From the NCBI RefSeq assembly GCF_000699445.3, contig NC_067202.1, positions 12,491,924 to 12,555,923 of the forward strand: 64,000 nucleotides of DNA. The letters are read 5' to 3'. Shown piece after piece: positions 1 to 11,044 of the stretch (within the stretch, counting starts at the first letter, position 1; every line of letters starts with the position of its first letter). The DNA comes from Schistosoma haematobium (taxonomy: Eukaryota; Platyhelminthes; Trematoda; Strigeidida; Schistosomatidae). A program made the position numbers and the translations under genes. Under the pieces are notes generated by a model. That model made no database searches. It was not told where the DNA came from and worked only from the letters and a program-made list of their open reading frames with translations.

Positions 1-452
1 AAGTAAGTAAGTAAAGTGAGTAGTAAGTAATGTAGAGTGATAGTATGTAGTGGAGTAAGTAGAGTAAGTAAGTAAGTAGTAGTAAGTAAGTAAGTAGTAG
101 TGTAGTAAGTAGTAAGTAAGTAGTAGTAAGTAAGTAAGTAAGTAAGTAGTGATAAGTGAGTAGTAAGTGTGAGTAAGTAGTGAGTAAGTGAGTAGTGTAG
201 TAAGTGTAGTAAGTAGTAGGTAGTAAGTAGTGAGTGGTAGTAGTAAGTAAGTAAGTAAGTAGTGGTAGTGTGGTGTAAGTAGAGTAGTAGTAAGTAAGTG
301 TAGTAAGTAGTAAGTAAGTAGTAAGTAAGTAAGTATAGTAGTGTAGTAGTAGTAGTAGTAGTAGTAAGGTAGTGGTAGTAGTGAGTAGTAGTAAGTAGTA
401 GTAGTAGTAGTAGTAAGTAGTAAGTAAGTAAGTAGTAAGTAAGTAAGTAAGT

Positions 453-497
<45 letters not shown>
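1..497. repeat. Degenerate GTAA/GTA simple-repeat tract
   Basis: About 500 bp built almost only from AAGT/GTAA and GTA units, with irregular switches between four- and three-base periods and a pure GTAA run at the right end. The RTE copies in this window end in the same motif (GTAA on their sense strand), so this may be an expanded retrotransposon tail whose body lies off the left edge. It could equally be an independent microsatellite. Some irregularity may be long-read error. Confidence 0.9.
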
Positions 498-1374
498 TAT
501 CTATATTCCCCTTATTATAAGCTTCATTTTGACCTATAATTTATTATTAGACGATTTACTGTCCTTAAATTATACTCAGTTTATTAATTACAGTCTCCCA
601 CGTTCACAGACACATTTTGGCTTTATTGTGTATGAACGTTATTTCTTATTTTATAGTGCGTTGCAGTCTGTTTGTTTGGTATATAAACCTAGTATGTCTG
701 AAATATGGGATTCCCATAATGGAGGCTGTTGTTCGCATTCTAGACTCAGCTGAACGGGCTAGGTGAACATAGGACCACTAAGGACGCTAGGCTGCTCTTA
801 CCGGTCGAACGTCATCGGTTTAGTACAGTACGAAAGTGAATAAGTCGTATTTTGATTGGCGAATAAATTACGTGATAGCTAGCGGGTCATAAAAACACAA
901 CAGAATTGGTATAAAATTAGGTTATCACAATCTTATTGGCTATATCTTAGTAATTATAATAGTACAAAGTATGTTTTCTATATAAAGTATCAATTTCAAT
1001 ACTTAATAAACAAAACTTAGTTAATCGTCAACAACGTAGAGCCTAGTACACATGTACGTTGGACCAAGCTGCTAAACTACTCTAAAATAAGATCAAATTA
1101 ACAAGTTGAATACTAAAGGGATTGAAATGCTGAAAATGCTGATGAGAAAGATTGAAAATTGAGAATGAGATTCAAGAAGACAGAAAGGACAAATATGTAT
1201 GTAGGATTATTGAAATTCAAGATCAAGTGCATAATAAAAAAGAATGTACCTACACCAGTGTGACTGATTTTGAGAGCGCATCAGCCAATGTCTTTAATCA
1301 CTGATTGAGATTGTCTTTTGGACACCAATCAGATAGTCCGCATCTATATAAGCAGTTCAAGTTAATAGTCAATG
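498..1374. other. No gene recognised
   Basis: AT-rich sequence with a slightly GC-richer island at about 700-850. The open frame at 529-753 has no recognisable domain. I looked here for the missing C-terminal VDAC exon on the minus strand and did not find it. Confidence 0.5.
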
Positions 1375-1500
1375 AATTCATGGACTGATGCTACTTCTCG
1401 GTTTGGTTACCCTTAGCTTTCTTCCAACCTACTTCTGTACTGTCTAACATCACCCGTCTAGGTAAACAGTAGCTAGGCACATGTAGCACATGTTCTAACA
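1375..1500 (-). repeat. Short eroded fragment of non-LTR family B
   Basis: The 'gactgatgc ... cggtttggt ... tttcttccaac' string resembles the minus-strand 3' coding part of the non-LTR family seen at 19606-20340 and 41620-42370. It is a short, diverged fragment. Confidence 0.4.
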
Positions 1501-1639
1501 AAAATATTTGGGTGATATGAACCTAGAACATAGTCAAAATAATCTAATAACTGTGTATTACCTGTTACTTCAATGAAGCGGAAATTTTGAAATACAATAT
1601 AAAACAGATGAAAGCTAGAGACAAGATTATACTTTGGCA

Positions 1640-1960
1640 AAGCTGATTAGTGATTAGCGGTAAAACTCGTCAGCTGGGTGTAATTGAATTCCAGTGTTGA
1701 CGTTTACATCAAAACTCAAACACAGTACGCCTATCGCCTTATCTACTGAGCTATTCAATGCAGATAGATACTGGCTCGTGAGACAGGTACGCGTTTTACT
1801 TTTTAGTTTTTAAATCTTGTCACTGAAGTTGGTGCTTACAATTGGTCAGTCTCAGAGTGAACATCAATATTAGGATCCAGGTACATCCAAATGGTGAGTC
1901 TCAAATAAGGCGAAACATTCATCCTGGTTTATACTGCTAGACACTAAATAATTTTACTAA
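1640..1960. repeat. Eroded Sm-alpha-like copies, opposed
   Basis: A minus-oriented remnant (about 1640-1800) is followed by a plus-oriented one (about 1850-1960). The latter keeps 'aggtacatcca', a GAGTC block, a GCGAAAC block and 'atcctgg', the landmarks of the Sm-alpha hammerhead. The CTGA of the core is lost, so the ribozyme is almost certainly dead. Confidence 0.5.
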
Positions 1961-2163
1961 AAGAAATTGTGACTGAATGACAATACTGAGGCAATCCATT
2001 CAGTCCTTAACAATACCGAGGGAATTCAAACACAAAACAAAGACTAGAACCTTGATTAAAAAGTAAAGATTGAAAAACTGTCAAACAGAATAATAAAAAC
2101 GTTAAGGAAAAAATAGGCAACTTATATCATTTAAAAAAATAGAAATTTAAGAATTACACTTAC

Positions 2164-2353
2164 TGAACCTGCTATATGCAGTCGATCAGTTATACGTTGA
2201 AAGATGCTGGCTGAAAATTGTTTACCCCAATTTGTAATTAAACCATGAAAACTAAAATCTTGTACTGTGTAACCGACAGAAAAATTAGCTTTTTGTAAAA
2301 TTTGATTTGTACAATCCAATTTAACATCTGCACCAACCAAATAGCCTTGGTAA
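2164..2353 (-). CDS. VDAC: VDAC exon 4 (190 bp)
   Basis: One base plus 63 codons. It starts YQGYLVGADVKLDC and ends RITDRLHIAGS, the classic GYEGWLAG...FAVGY region of VDAC. It is followed by a perfect GTAAGT donor (2163-2158), so at least one more coding exon must follow downstream on the minus strand. Confidence 0.9.
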
Positions 2354-5300
2354 CTAATATTATGGAAAACAATTTTAAAGTACAAATACATGGTTTAAAT
2401 GTACTAGGAAACTTAGCACACATAATGAACGAATTAATGAATGGTGCCATGTAATTCTGGAGGTTTACAGAAATACATTAACTAAATAATACAACCAAAT
2501 AGACTGAAATACTAATCATTTGAAAAAATCAAACAATAAATGAACTTAATCTCTACATAAATTAGTGAGGCAGCCTCAGTGGAAAAAGAGTTCAACATCA
2601 AGAATATATGATGACATATTAGGGGGAACATCAAAAAATTAGCTATTTAAAATAAATGGAATGATGTAGAGTGTAGTATAAGTCTGCAGATCTGTAAAGC
2701 GTTACCGGCGATAGTATTTCATCATAATCCAAAGATATATAATTAAATTGTAAGTTGAAAAGAACCTATTTCATTAGTGTGTTATGAGACAAACACTAGT
2801 CACATGAATCAAAGTACCAACGCAATAGTCAGCGCCAGAGTTGGTTTAATTAGTGAACGCAATGCAAGTATACTTCAACCCAGCTAGCACTAAGACCCTA
2901 ATGACTTCTGGGTCAACCTTCAACCAATGAGAAAACAAAAGGTTTATTTCTCACTTCTAATCGACGATTATAAGAGGAAAAAGATTGTGAATCAGCTATA
3001 CAAGATGGTGAGTTTCATGAAACCTGATTCAAAAACATTATGAATTGATTGAAGTTAGATTTGTACACCATTGGGTTCTGGTTCAGTGCTCTACAGACTA
3101 GGCATTCGCACCGAGGGTCCTGGGTTCGATTCTTGACTGAAGGGTCGTGGATGAGCGCCGCTGAGGCATTTCATACCACGACGAAACGGTCGTCTGATGT
3201 TTTGAGGTTTTCAATGGTTGTATATCTTAGATTGGCTTGCGATTTTAATGATACATATGCAGTTTAGAAACTTAAAGTGCCAATTACTAAGTCATATTTT
3301 TGCGTAATCCCGATGAATATTTGGGAAACAATGGACTTCTCAACAATTAGGAAAAGTGATCATTAGCCGCACTAAATTGGCGCCACACTTGTTAAGACTT
3401 TGTGATATCGTTTCCGATTTTTAAACGTGATATCACATAACTGTTGACATTTATTTTGATTTACCGCTATAGGGAGAGCTGCTGTCCACCAAAAGTGGAA
3501 CAAACTTGGAAATAAACTACTTTATGTACGCTGCTTAGTTTCCGTACCCGAAATTTGTTGTACCAACAAATTGCAGCTTCGATTATAGTAATCCAATAAT
3601 TAGGAGAGTATCACATCCCGATGGCTTCATCTGACATACACCAATCATGCAAGCTGTATTACGTATGCTGAATCGAATTATCTTGACCCCCCCTACGTGT
3701 CTGATAAGCGGATATAAAAATGCGAAGTGAGGTATGGCAAATTGAATTATTGAAACGTCGTGGGAATTCCTGCATGGATAATGACTGGTTGAGTGACTGA
3801 AGAAAGTGGATTGACTACAGTAGAGACTACTAAGAAAGAAGTTTTGTATCCCAGAAGTGGATTTAAATCGAATGATTTGTAATATAGTGTTTAATTGTTG
3901 ACTGGATTTAAAATGTTCATTCAGACTTCTACTAATAGCAACAATTTGAGTGGCTTTCGGTTACACGTATAATAATGTTGAGTTTTAAAGAAGTTATATG
4001 GTTTAGTTAATTAGATTATCCAAAGCTACTTACATAGTAAACAAGATCGGTTATTATGATGTATTCGGTGTGCTAGTAGTTAAGCGTTTGCGGACATCAG
4101 ATGTATAGGATGCTGACCATCAGATGAACTTACGTAATGGGAATCCTTATAGTATCATCACAATCCTGGGTCTCTCCTGATTTTTCATATAAACCAAACG
4201 GTAGACACAGGTTATTTTGTCATTATCTACAGAAGAAGACTTGTTACTTTGAAAACGTGCAAGGAACTTCATTATCGTCGAGTTCTTGTGCTTTAATAAG
4301 TGGGCTTCAATAGACCCAGGTTGAATTTTTCTGGATGGAACGATGTCATAAATTTCAAAGGAGCATCACCAGTGATTTTAACAAGTATAGTTGGATGGCT
4401 GTTGCAGCAAGACGGTAATAATTGTCCTTACGTGGTCTGTTGAAATACACAGACCCAATTTCGGGTAAAAGATAGCGCGTCAGTAGCAAAAACTCATGAA
4501 TTTTAGTCTATTACAGAAACTGATACGGATGCGATAACAGCGGTAACCTTAAATACACTTCATTACTAGTATACTACACCTTTTATTCCTAGCCCGGGAT
4601 AGTCCGGAAGGTAAATCTAGTAAAGACCTATTTGGTAGATACCAAGATTAGTTGCGACTCCGACTTATCCCATCATATACTGATTACATTCAGCGGTCGT
4701 TAATTAAAGAAATTTTTACAGAACAATCACCATTGAATGTTATACTGAAGAAAAGGTCAAGTAGATGTAAAGTTATATCACAATATTTTACGTTTGGTCT
4801 ATTTTGAATAGTTGTAATTGAGGACTTAACACCTTCAACGAATACGCTGTGTGAACAAACTCAGGGAGACTTATTACTATAGGTATTAAAAATAAGGACA
4901 ACAGAAAACACCTAAGAAAAAGATTATATAAGCAAATTTTAAAACCATTATTGCCAGTTAGTGGCGAAGGCCAGAAATCTAGAATGACTATAAACAACCA
5001 ATGACCTGTTTTCATAAATGAAAGGGGCTAACATAAAACTCACTGTTTATAGGATTATTACGAGATAAATTAAGAACTCATGTTTAACGTTGGGTGCTGG
5101 ATCGACGGACGGAGTATTTATGAAAGCCTATTTAACTATCAGCTGGCCTAGATAACCCCAATATCCAGCCTTCCAAATACAACCGAAGACATTTTCATTT
5201 TCACGAAACTATGGAACTGAGATCGTGTAACAGTCAAGCTTAAAGTGGTATAGAAAATGGTGAAATCTAGCTTCATTATTGAGTTAACTTCTTGCTGTCC

Positions 5301-6541
5301 AATAGGTGCTATTTTGTTTAAATTCTTATGCTCATGCTACTCCTATGCTAGCTTTTAACCTAGAGGTTGTACAACCAAAACAAGCATCTTCATGAAAGGT
5401 AACCAATCAAGTAAGTACTCATTATTGTATTGTGATACGTTCGTGCAGTGCGTCAATAATTTCGCTACTCCGACCTTCATAGTGTATACAAAACTATTAC
5501 TTTTAGTTTTTATTAACCGATAGCCAGGGTAAAAAGTTTTACATATGAAGCTTTTAGGTGTCCACTAAGCGTAATTAAACATTAAGTTTATCGATTATAT
5601 ATCAACAAAAATCACCAGAGTATTTAAAGTGAGCATTTTTCATTGACATAAGTCATTGTAAAACTGTATTGAAATTCTGCGAAATGTGTTCACATCCAAT
5701 AATTTATTGTAACAGAATTATGACCTAATTGGATTGATGTCTCTCATTAGTTGTAATTTGAGACTATATTCTCGACATATTGGTACCTGTAAGTCCGGAT
5801 CGTCGAATACGTAGCAACATCAGAACACCAAACCTCGCTGAGAAGCCAGTGTACAAACGTAGCTAAGAGGACTAAAGTAGCTAAATACGTCAAACTTATT
5901 ATTCAGCTAGAAAGCTAATCATTTTGTGAACTATAACCCAGAATAGCCGTTATCAGTGTACTATAAAACAGGAAGAAGGCTATAAAACCCGTATTTTCAA
6001 GTTTTTAAGGAATATTTGAAAGCAGTTTTGAACTTACTTAAAAACAAAAGATGGGGACAAATCAGGGATAGCAGACTTGAAGAACATTTCGACGTTAGAA
6101 TTCACATGCTTGTTTCGAAAAGAATTGATTAAATTGGCATGAAAACAACTAAGTAATTAGTTAATGAGAGTGTCCTACTTTTGAAAAGGATCGCGAGAAA
6201 TTTGAAAAGTTTGTTTCAACCCGCCAACTAATTTGTCTTCAAATACTATTTCTCCATCAACTAGATTGTTGGAAGACCACTTTTTCGTCATTGTTAGACC
6301 ATATTGTGGAAACGAGAACTTTTCCTGCAGGTTGAAATGCATCTGAGAAAATAATTAAATGTAAATACAACAGTTAATGTTTATATACCTTATTTGGTTT
6401 AGGTCCATCACTAATATCGGCTTTAAACTCAATGTCATTTTTCTTTGTCGTGCAGTGAATATTATACAGTCCAAAATAAAACTTTTTAAAGAGTAAGTCC
6501 CGTGCATCTTTACCAAGATCCGAGAACGAAGGGGGAACCAT
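2164..6541 (-). CDS. VDAC: Voltage-dependent anion channel (mitochondrial porin), partial, four exons
   Basis: The product is a beta-barrel porin of the mitochondrial outer membrane that passes metabolites and ions. Four minus-strand exons splice in phase: 6541-6389, 6342-6179, 6148-6038 and 2353-2164. They give about 206 residues. Landmarks of the family are the N-terminal helix MVPPSFSDLGKDARDLLFKK, then YGLTMTKKW, GEIVFEDKLVGGLKQTF, and later YQGYLVGADVKL and NFSVGYTVQDFSFHG. The ATG at 6541 is the first in frame after an upstream TAA. Typical VDACs have about 280 residues, so the last 75-80, including the GLGY...LKPG and final beta strands, are missing, most likely off the left edge. The frames and junctions were worked out by hand. 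Family assignment is strong; exon edges are good but unproven. Confidence 0.88.
2354..6037 (-). other. VDAC intron 3 (3.7 kb)
   Basis: Runs from GTAAGT (6037-6032) to ATATTAG (2360-2354). It includes an eroded hammerhead-type SINE near 3060-3240. The rest is AT-rich unique or very old sequence, with no protein domain recognised on either strand. Confidence 0.6.
3055..3235 (+). repeat. SINE family 2, eroded copy
   Basis: A tRNA-like head with a B-box-like 'gggttcgattc', then CTGAGG, ACGACGAAACGG and a TCGTC block. The stem II sequences are degraded. It lies inside VDAC intron 3. Confidence 0.6.
6038..6148 (-). CDS. VDAC: VDAC exon 3 (111 bp)
   Basis: One base, 36 codons and two bases. The translation includes NKHVNSNVEMFFKSAIPDLS, matching the middle of the porin barrel, where animal VDACs read roughly 'REHINLGCDMDF'. 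The donor is a strong GTAAGT. There is no ATG, so the exon is recognised only from its neighbours' phases. Confidence 0.78.
6149..6178 (-). other. 30-nt micro-intron of VDAC
   Basis: GTAGGA at the 5' end and CTTAG at the 3' end, with an AACTAAT branch-like string. Without its removal the frame hits TAG at once. With removal, the VDAC alignment continues through NKHVNSNVEMFF. Very short introns near the 5' end of genes are known in schistosomes. Confidence 0.75.
6179..6342 (-). CDS. VDAC: VDAC exon 2 (164 bp)
   Basis: Begins ATGCATTTC after the acceptor and encodes the conserved YGLTMTKKW and GEIVFEDKLVGGLKQTF strands. It ends with two bases of a split codon at donor GTAGGA. The frame runs into a stop just after the donor, which supports a splice here. 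Confidence 0.85.
6389..6541 (-). CDS. VDAC: VDAC exon 1 (51 codons)
   Basis: Encodes the amphipathic N-terminal helix and first beta strands, starting MVPPSFSDLGKDARD and ending in a KPNK tail. It ends at a codon boundary with donor GTATAT. The next intron, 6343-6388, is 46 nt and ends in TTTTCTCAG. Confidence 0.85.
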
Positions 6542-6599
6542 AGTGTATTGGAGAGTTACGCCTATACTGAATTTAGTACTTTAACCTTCAAGTGCATCA

Positions 6600-9240
6600 A
6601 TGGTTTTAATTTGATAAAATTTGAGCGATGACCCTATGTGAACCAATTGATTTATTTGTGCCCGTGCTTTGATATTAAGGATTAGTTGCATATTAACTAA
6701 AAAGATCAAGTTAACATGTACAAAAACCTGATCTCAACCTGTCCGTAATATCCCGTCTTCCTTTTATCATAAATATGACCATCTGGTAAAACTGTCGGTT
6801 AACTTTGACCGTATTAAAGGAACAGAATATCCTGGCTCTTAGATTAGGCAGACTGGACCATTGAATTATCTATGTGGTTCAATATCAGTTAGATAGGTAT
6901 ACCTTTCTAGAGTACTGTCCAGTAAGGTTGAGACCAGAAGTTTAGCAATATAAGCTGATTCTGATCTGACCCAGAACAGTAGTGTAATTTTGAAATATTC
7001 TAGCCCGTACAAATCCCTGAGACTACCACAGCTAATGATTAAGTAGATCATCAATGTAGGTGGTCTGTGTCGAAGATTAGGGGACGTACCAGAGTTGGAC
7101 AGGAATGGAGTGGCCATTCAGCTTAAGTCGAGGTCACACCTCACGGTGAATGCCTGACGTAGATTGCTCTTTCTTTCTATACATACACTATGGATACTTC
7201 GCTGACCGTACAACACGAACAAAATTATTACAGAAATATATCAGTAAGAGTGTGTAGGGTCAGTTAAATGTCACTGCCTTAAACAAATCTTTCGGCAGTT
7301 TGGTCACTGAATGTTGAACAGCTCGTTGATCCCCGTCAAGGTCAAGGATAATCAACGCGAACCAGTTAATTTCACGCCAAGCACTGGCCCATACGGTGGT
7401 GGTCTCAACTTCTCCCTTGTTCCTACTTTTACCAATACATTTCTGTAATAACGTCCTTCGTGTTGTACGGTCCTCAAAGCAGTCATAGTACCTCGATGCA
7501 ACGAAGAGGCAATCCACGTTAGATGCCAAACGCGAGGTGTGACTTCAAAATTAGATGTTGGTCACACCATTCACGTCTAACTCGAGTAGGCTTACAATCA
7601 TTCGACACAGATTATCTACTTTGATGATCTACAAGTACAAGAAATAGTGTACCACCTCCGCTGCATGGACCAGTCCATAGAGTGGAATCGATTGATGCAT
7701 GTTGGTTGACGTTGATGAGGATCGGCAAATTGCTTGATACTCAGTGACTCGACTACCAAGTGATTTGGCTAAGGCCCAAGGTGTTTCACAATTAGCTTAG
7801 AAACATAGATGTACGTGCTTCCTGTGATAGAAACATAGCTTTGTAGGGACACAGGAAAAGTATGCACTCGCGCGGTTGGCAAAAGTTATCCTTAATTTGA
7901 CCAAAACTCATGTGCAGAACTGTAGCACGACTCATTCAAACTAACGGTATGTATAGAAAACTACGAATTTATAATGCGCAACCACTACTCAGTATTTTGG
8001 AACGTGTGCGTTATGGATAAAATAGAGCTTTCAATCGAGTCTCTTGTTTTATGTTCACACTAAACATTTTTCCTGCAAAGCAACTCACAACAGACTCACG
8101 AGGGTTCCAGAAAATGTGAATTCGGAGACCAGTGCCATGGGGTGATGCAGGGGATTAGGAGGGAATTTTACAACTACGCTGACAAACTTCCATTTTAATA
8201 AACTTACAGCTTAACTTCAAGGCATAGGTGAAGCGGTAGAGGGAGAAAAATAGTTCGTATTTCCTGATAAAAATATTTTTAACACTGCCGAACCCAAGAC
8301 AAAAAATTTAAGGTAAAAATTCTGACTGTCAACAGAAATTACTAGCGCTCTTAGTATGCCATTGTCAAGTGGTAGTTTACTGAAAAACCTTGGCGCTTGT
8401 AAAATTATAGTCCAGTCCGTTATTAGTACATTTATATTTGCCACTATAATAATAGAACCAATACTAAAATTTAAATTGTCATGTCGTGACTACCTAACCT
8501 ACAAAAACTTTCGTAGAAGACATACCATTGTCCATATCTACCCGTTCTATGGTGATAACCAGTAATACGATGTTTATAACTTCGGAAGAACACATTTCGG
8601 CTGGAGATAAAATAATATATTTTATGTGGAAAGGTATGATTTACATAAAATGACAACGCCTGAAAGGCTGGTATTGAGAAGCCGAAAGACAAATCAAAAA
8701 AGGGGCGACAGCAACTGACCGGAAAATACATGCAACAATCGGTAGTATCTTTGGTTGATATTTGAAAGTCAGTTAACATTCATGCCGGTATGTTGTACGT
8801 ATAGTTTGATTTCTAACTGCATTTGCGTCAGTGGGCTAACTGGAAGAACAAAATTATGACCGGGACGAGGAAGAACCTCAACTAGTGTTCCAGTTATTTT
8901 GTTGAGTTTAATACGGTTTATTTAGTCGCGGGAGATATCCTCAACCTCGTTTTCGCCTAATCGTGACAGGATTTAATAAAGCTACAAATACATATGAATA
9001 GATATCAAAAATGCTTTCAGTGCGTGAAGATAGTGGTGGTTATGTGAATTTCGAACAGATAGCTAACAGTAATATTCTAAACATGAGATACATGTTCTAG
9101 ACTCAATGCTTTGATGTTAAGTAAGCTAATTATTTATATTGATACTCACCGGTTGGTAGTGCATGCAAGTTCATTGCAGTTACCGAGTTTGGCATGAAGC
9201 AGAAATCGACTTATTTGAAATGGAGTGATTAAAAGTCGTT
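6600..9240. other. Upstream flank of VDAC; no gene recognised
   Basis: Contains a GC-balanced island (about 7040-7600) with a minus-strand open frame of 89 codons at 7260-7529, and a minus-strand 102-codon frame at 8471-8779. Neither shows a domain or coding signature I can name. The first island looks like old repeat rather than a host gene. The VDAC promoter should lie just above 6541, but no clear element was seen. Confidence 0.4.
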
Positions 9241-9343
9241 GAAATTGACAAAGCTTATGTGCTACAAATACAGGAGATTCGGTGTTGTACGTTGCTTTCC
9301 GCTAAATAAATCTTCACAAGAAGATAAACCGTGAGTGATGCTA

Positions 9344-9507
9344 TGATAATGAGAAGTATTTGAATTATAGTATGAACTAAGAATCCCAGAAATAACGTAA
9401 TCGGATCAACAAGTACTAGATAACCACAAACGAATGTACTGTATTTGGAATTCGAAATCAAGCATTCAACAAGTACAAAGGAATCACTAGTTCATTAAAA
9501 CACCACA
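9344..9507 (-). repeat. 3' LTR of the deleted element
   Basis: A 164-bp LTR, TG...CA, with the pol-like frame ending inside it. I could not find a convincing short target-site duplication beside 9344 and 11044. Confidence 0.55.
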
Positions 9508-9509
9508 TC

Positions 9510-10878
9510 CGCCACAGCTTAAATTAGAGTCTAGGTGTCTGTAATCAATTGTACGTCTTCTTCTCAAGTTCATCCTGTGTCTGTCTGACATTGTATTGGA
9601 TAAAAACTCTGTATTATCTAGAATGCACTCATTAGTATCGGAATTAACAACTGAAATCGGAACAGACTCACCTGCTTCCTGGGATTGTATGATCAGCATG
9701 TCGGTTGTGTACTGAAACCGCTTCTACCTAGAATTTGAACCATAGACTTTTAGACTATCATACCCCACGAAATAATGTTGGATCTTTATATCCCCAATTT
9801 ATGAATGCTGTGGCTTCATGTAAAACACATTTCTCACATTGGTTAGAGTAAACATTAGAAGTGTTTTTGTGATAAGGATAAACAGCAGTTGATATGAAAT
9901 CATCCGAATTGTAATCAAAATCGAGCTCATTTAGTACTTGTACTTCTCATTGAACAAGTTTCCCACAAGAAACAAATGCATTATGAGGACAAATAATATT
10001 TGGTATGACATCAAGATTTGATTCTTCTGAAATAGTTTCCTCAAATTTATTAAGAATGTCATTGCAGATTAAAGGATCATTATATAAACCAGAATCTATC
10101 AAAACTACACCAGACTTTCGATCATGACTAGGTCCATTCAACATATTTTCCTCAGATTTTCAAGGAATTTCGTCAGAAATATGTGAATCATTAGGAAAAA
10201 CCATATCTGGTACAATGAGATGAGAAATCTGATAAGTCGATTGATTGGAAACTGTTGTCTCGCAAGGATTCTGAGTTTCACTTAACTCTGAACTGCCATA
10301 TGACAACACTGTCTTTTGCAATCGTTGATAAAGATAAATCATCATTAAAAATACTCGACTTAATAGAATCAGAATTACAAGACTTGATATTAGTTGGAGT
10401 AAGATGAACATTAGTATTACAGACTGACTGAATATGTCCAATATCACCACATTTAAAGCACTTAGAATTACGAAATTTACATGAATTAAAAGAGTGGAAC
10501 CTCCCACAGGACAAGCATGCCCATCTTCGTGAACTGCATCGCAACTCTTCAATGAATTATCTGCATAACTTTGAGTATGTACTGGGTTGTGATGACGTAA
10601 TGTAGTGGAATTTTTGATATCTTTGTCAATCATTTTACGAAATCTCCCTTTACCGCATTCCAAAATTTGTATACTTAACATAGTCTAGCAGCAGTTCCTT
10701 GAGAGCTGTATAAGGAAGCGAAATGGGCTTTTCCGGTAAAGCCAGAGTTTTTAATAAGCTATATGCTTTTTTTCCGATGATCTTCCTTGATCATAGCCCA
10801 GATTTCGAACCTCTCAAAGTAATCCTCAAAAGCATCAAAATCTGTATGTATATCCAAAAATTCCATCGCAGGCTCCAT
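9510..10878 (-). pseudogene. Degenerate gag and pol remnant with CCHC zinc knuckle
   Basis: The gag start at 10878 encodes MEPAMEFLDIHTDFDAFEDY, followed by FERFEIW. After several frame breaks, the frame at 10278-10544 contains a C-x2-C-x4-H-x4-C knuckle, CFKCGDIGHIQSVC, preceded by a second cysteine-rich stretch CLSCGRFHSFNSC. This is the nucleocapsid signature of LTR-retrotransposon gag. The tail at 9487-9699 runs into the 3' LTR. No reverse transcriptase or integrase motif remains, so the element cannot move itself. Confidence 0.6.
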
Positions 10879-10891
10879 CGTGACGCCAATG

Positions 10892-11044
10892 TGATAATTA
10901 GGAGTATTTGAATTATAGAATCCCAGAAATAACGTAATCGGATCAACAAGTACTAGACAAGCACAAACGAATGTACTGTATTTGGAATTCGAAATCAAGC
11001 ATTCAACAAGTACAAAGGAATCATTAGTTCATTCGAACACCACA
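10892..11044 (-). repeat. 5' LTR of the deleted element
   Basis: Matches 9344-9507 along its whole length except an 11-bp gap. It is followed on the minus strand by TTGGCGTCACGA, a possible tRNA primer-binding site, and then the gag ATG at 10878. Confidence 0.6.

Larger units (their letters stand above)
9344..11044 (-). mobile_element. Internally deleted LTR retrotransposon with both LTRs
   Basis: Two direct copies of one sequence, 9344-9507 (164 bp) and 10892-11044 (153 bp), bound this minus-strand element. Each starts TGTGGTG and ends ATTATCA on the minus strand, so they have TG...CA termini, and the length difference is one 11-bp indel. Between them lie a gag-like frame with a CCHC zinc knuckle and a short pol-like C-terminal tail (DRHRMNLRRRRTIDYRH). 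An autonomous element would be about 4-6 kb, so most of pol is deleted. The arrangement resembles Ty3/gypsy elements such as schistosome Boudicca; the family is inferred. Confidence 0.65.

Noticed and set aside
1..497. CRISPR-like or telomere-like array
   Set aside because: There are no distinct spacers or unit longer than four bases, and the motif is not TTAGGG.
529..753. 74-codon plus-strand frame
   Set aside because: No recognisable domain, no splice context, AT-rich composition.
4788..5015. Minus-strand frame considered as the missing VDAC exon
   Set aside because: No similarity to porin strands; the needed exon was found at 6038-6148 instead.
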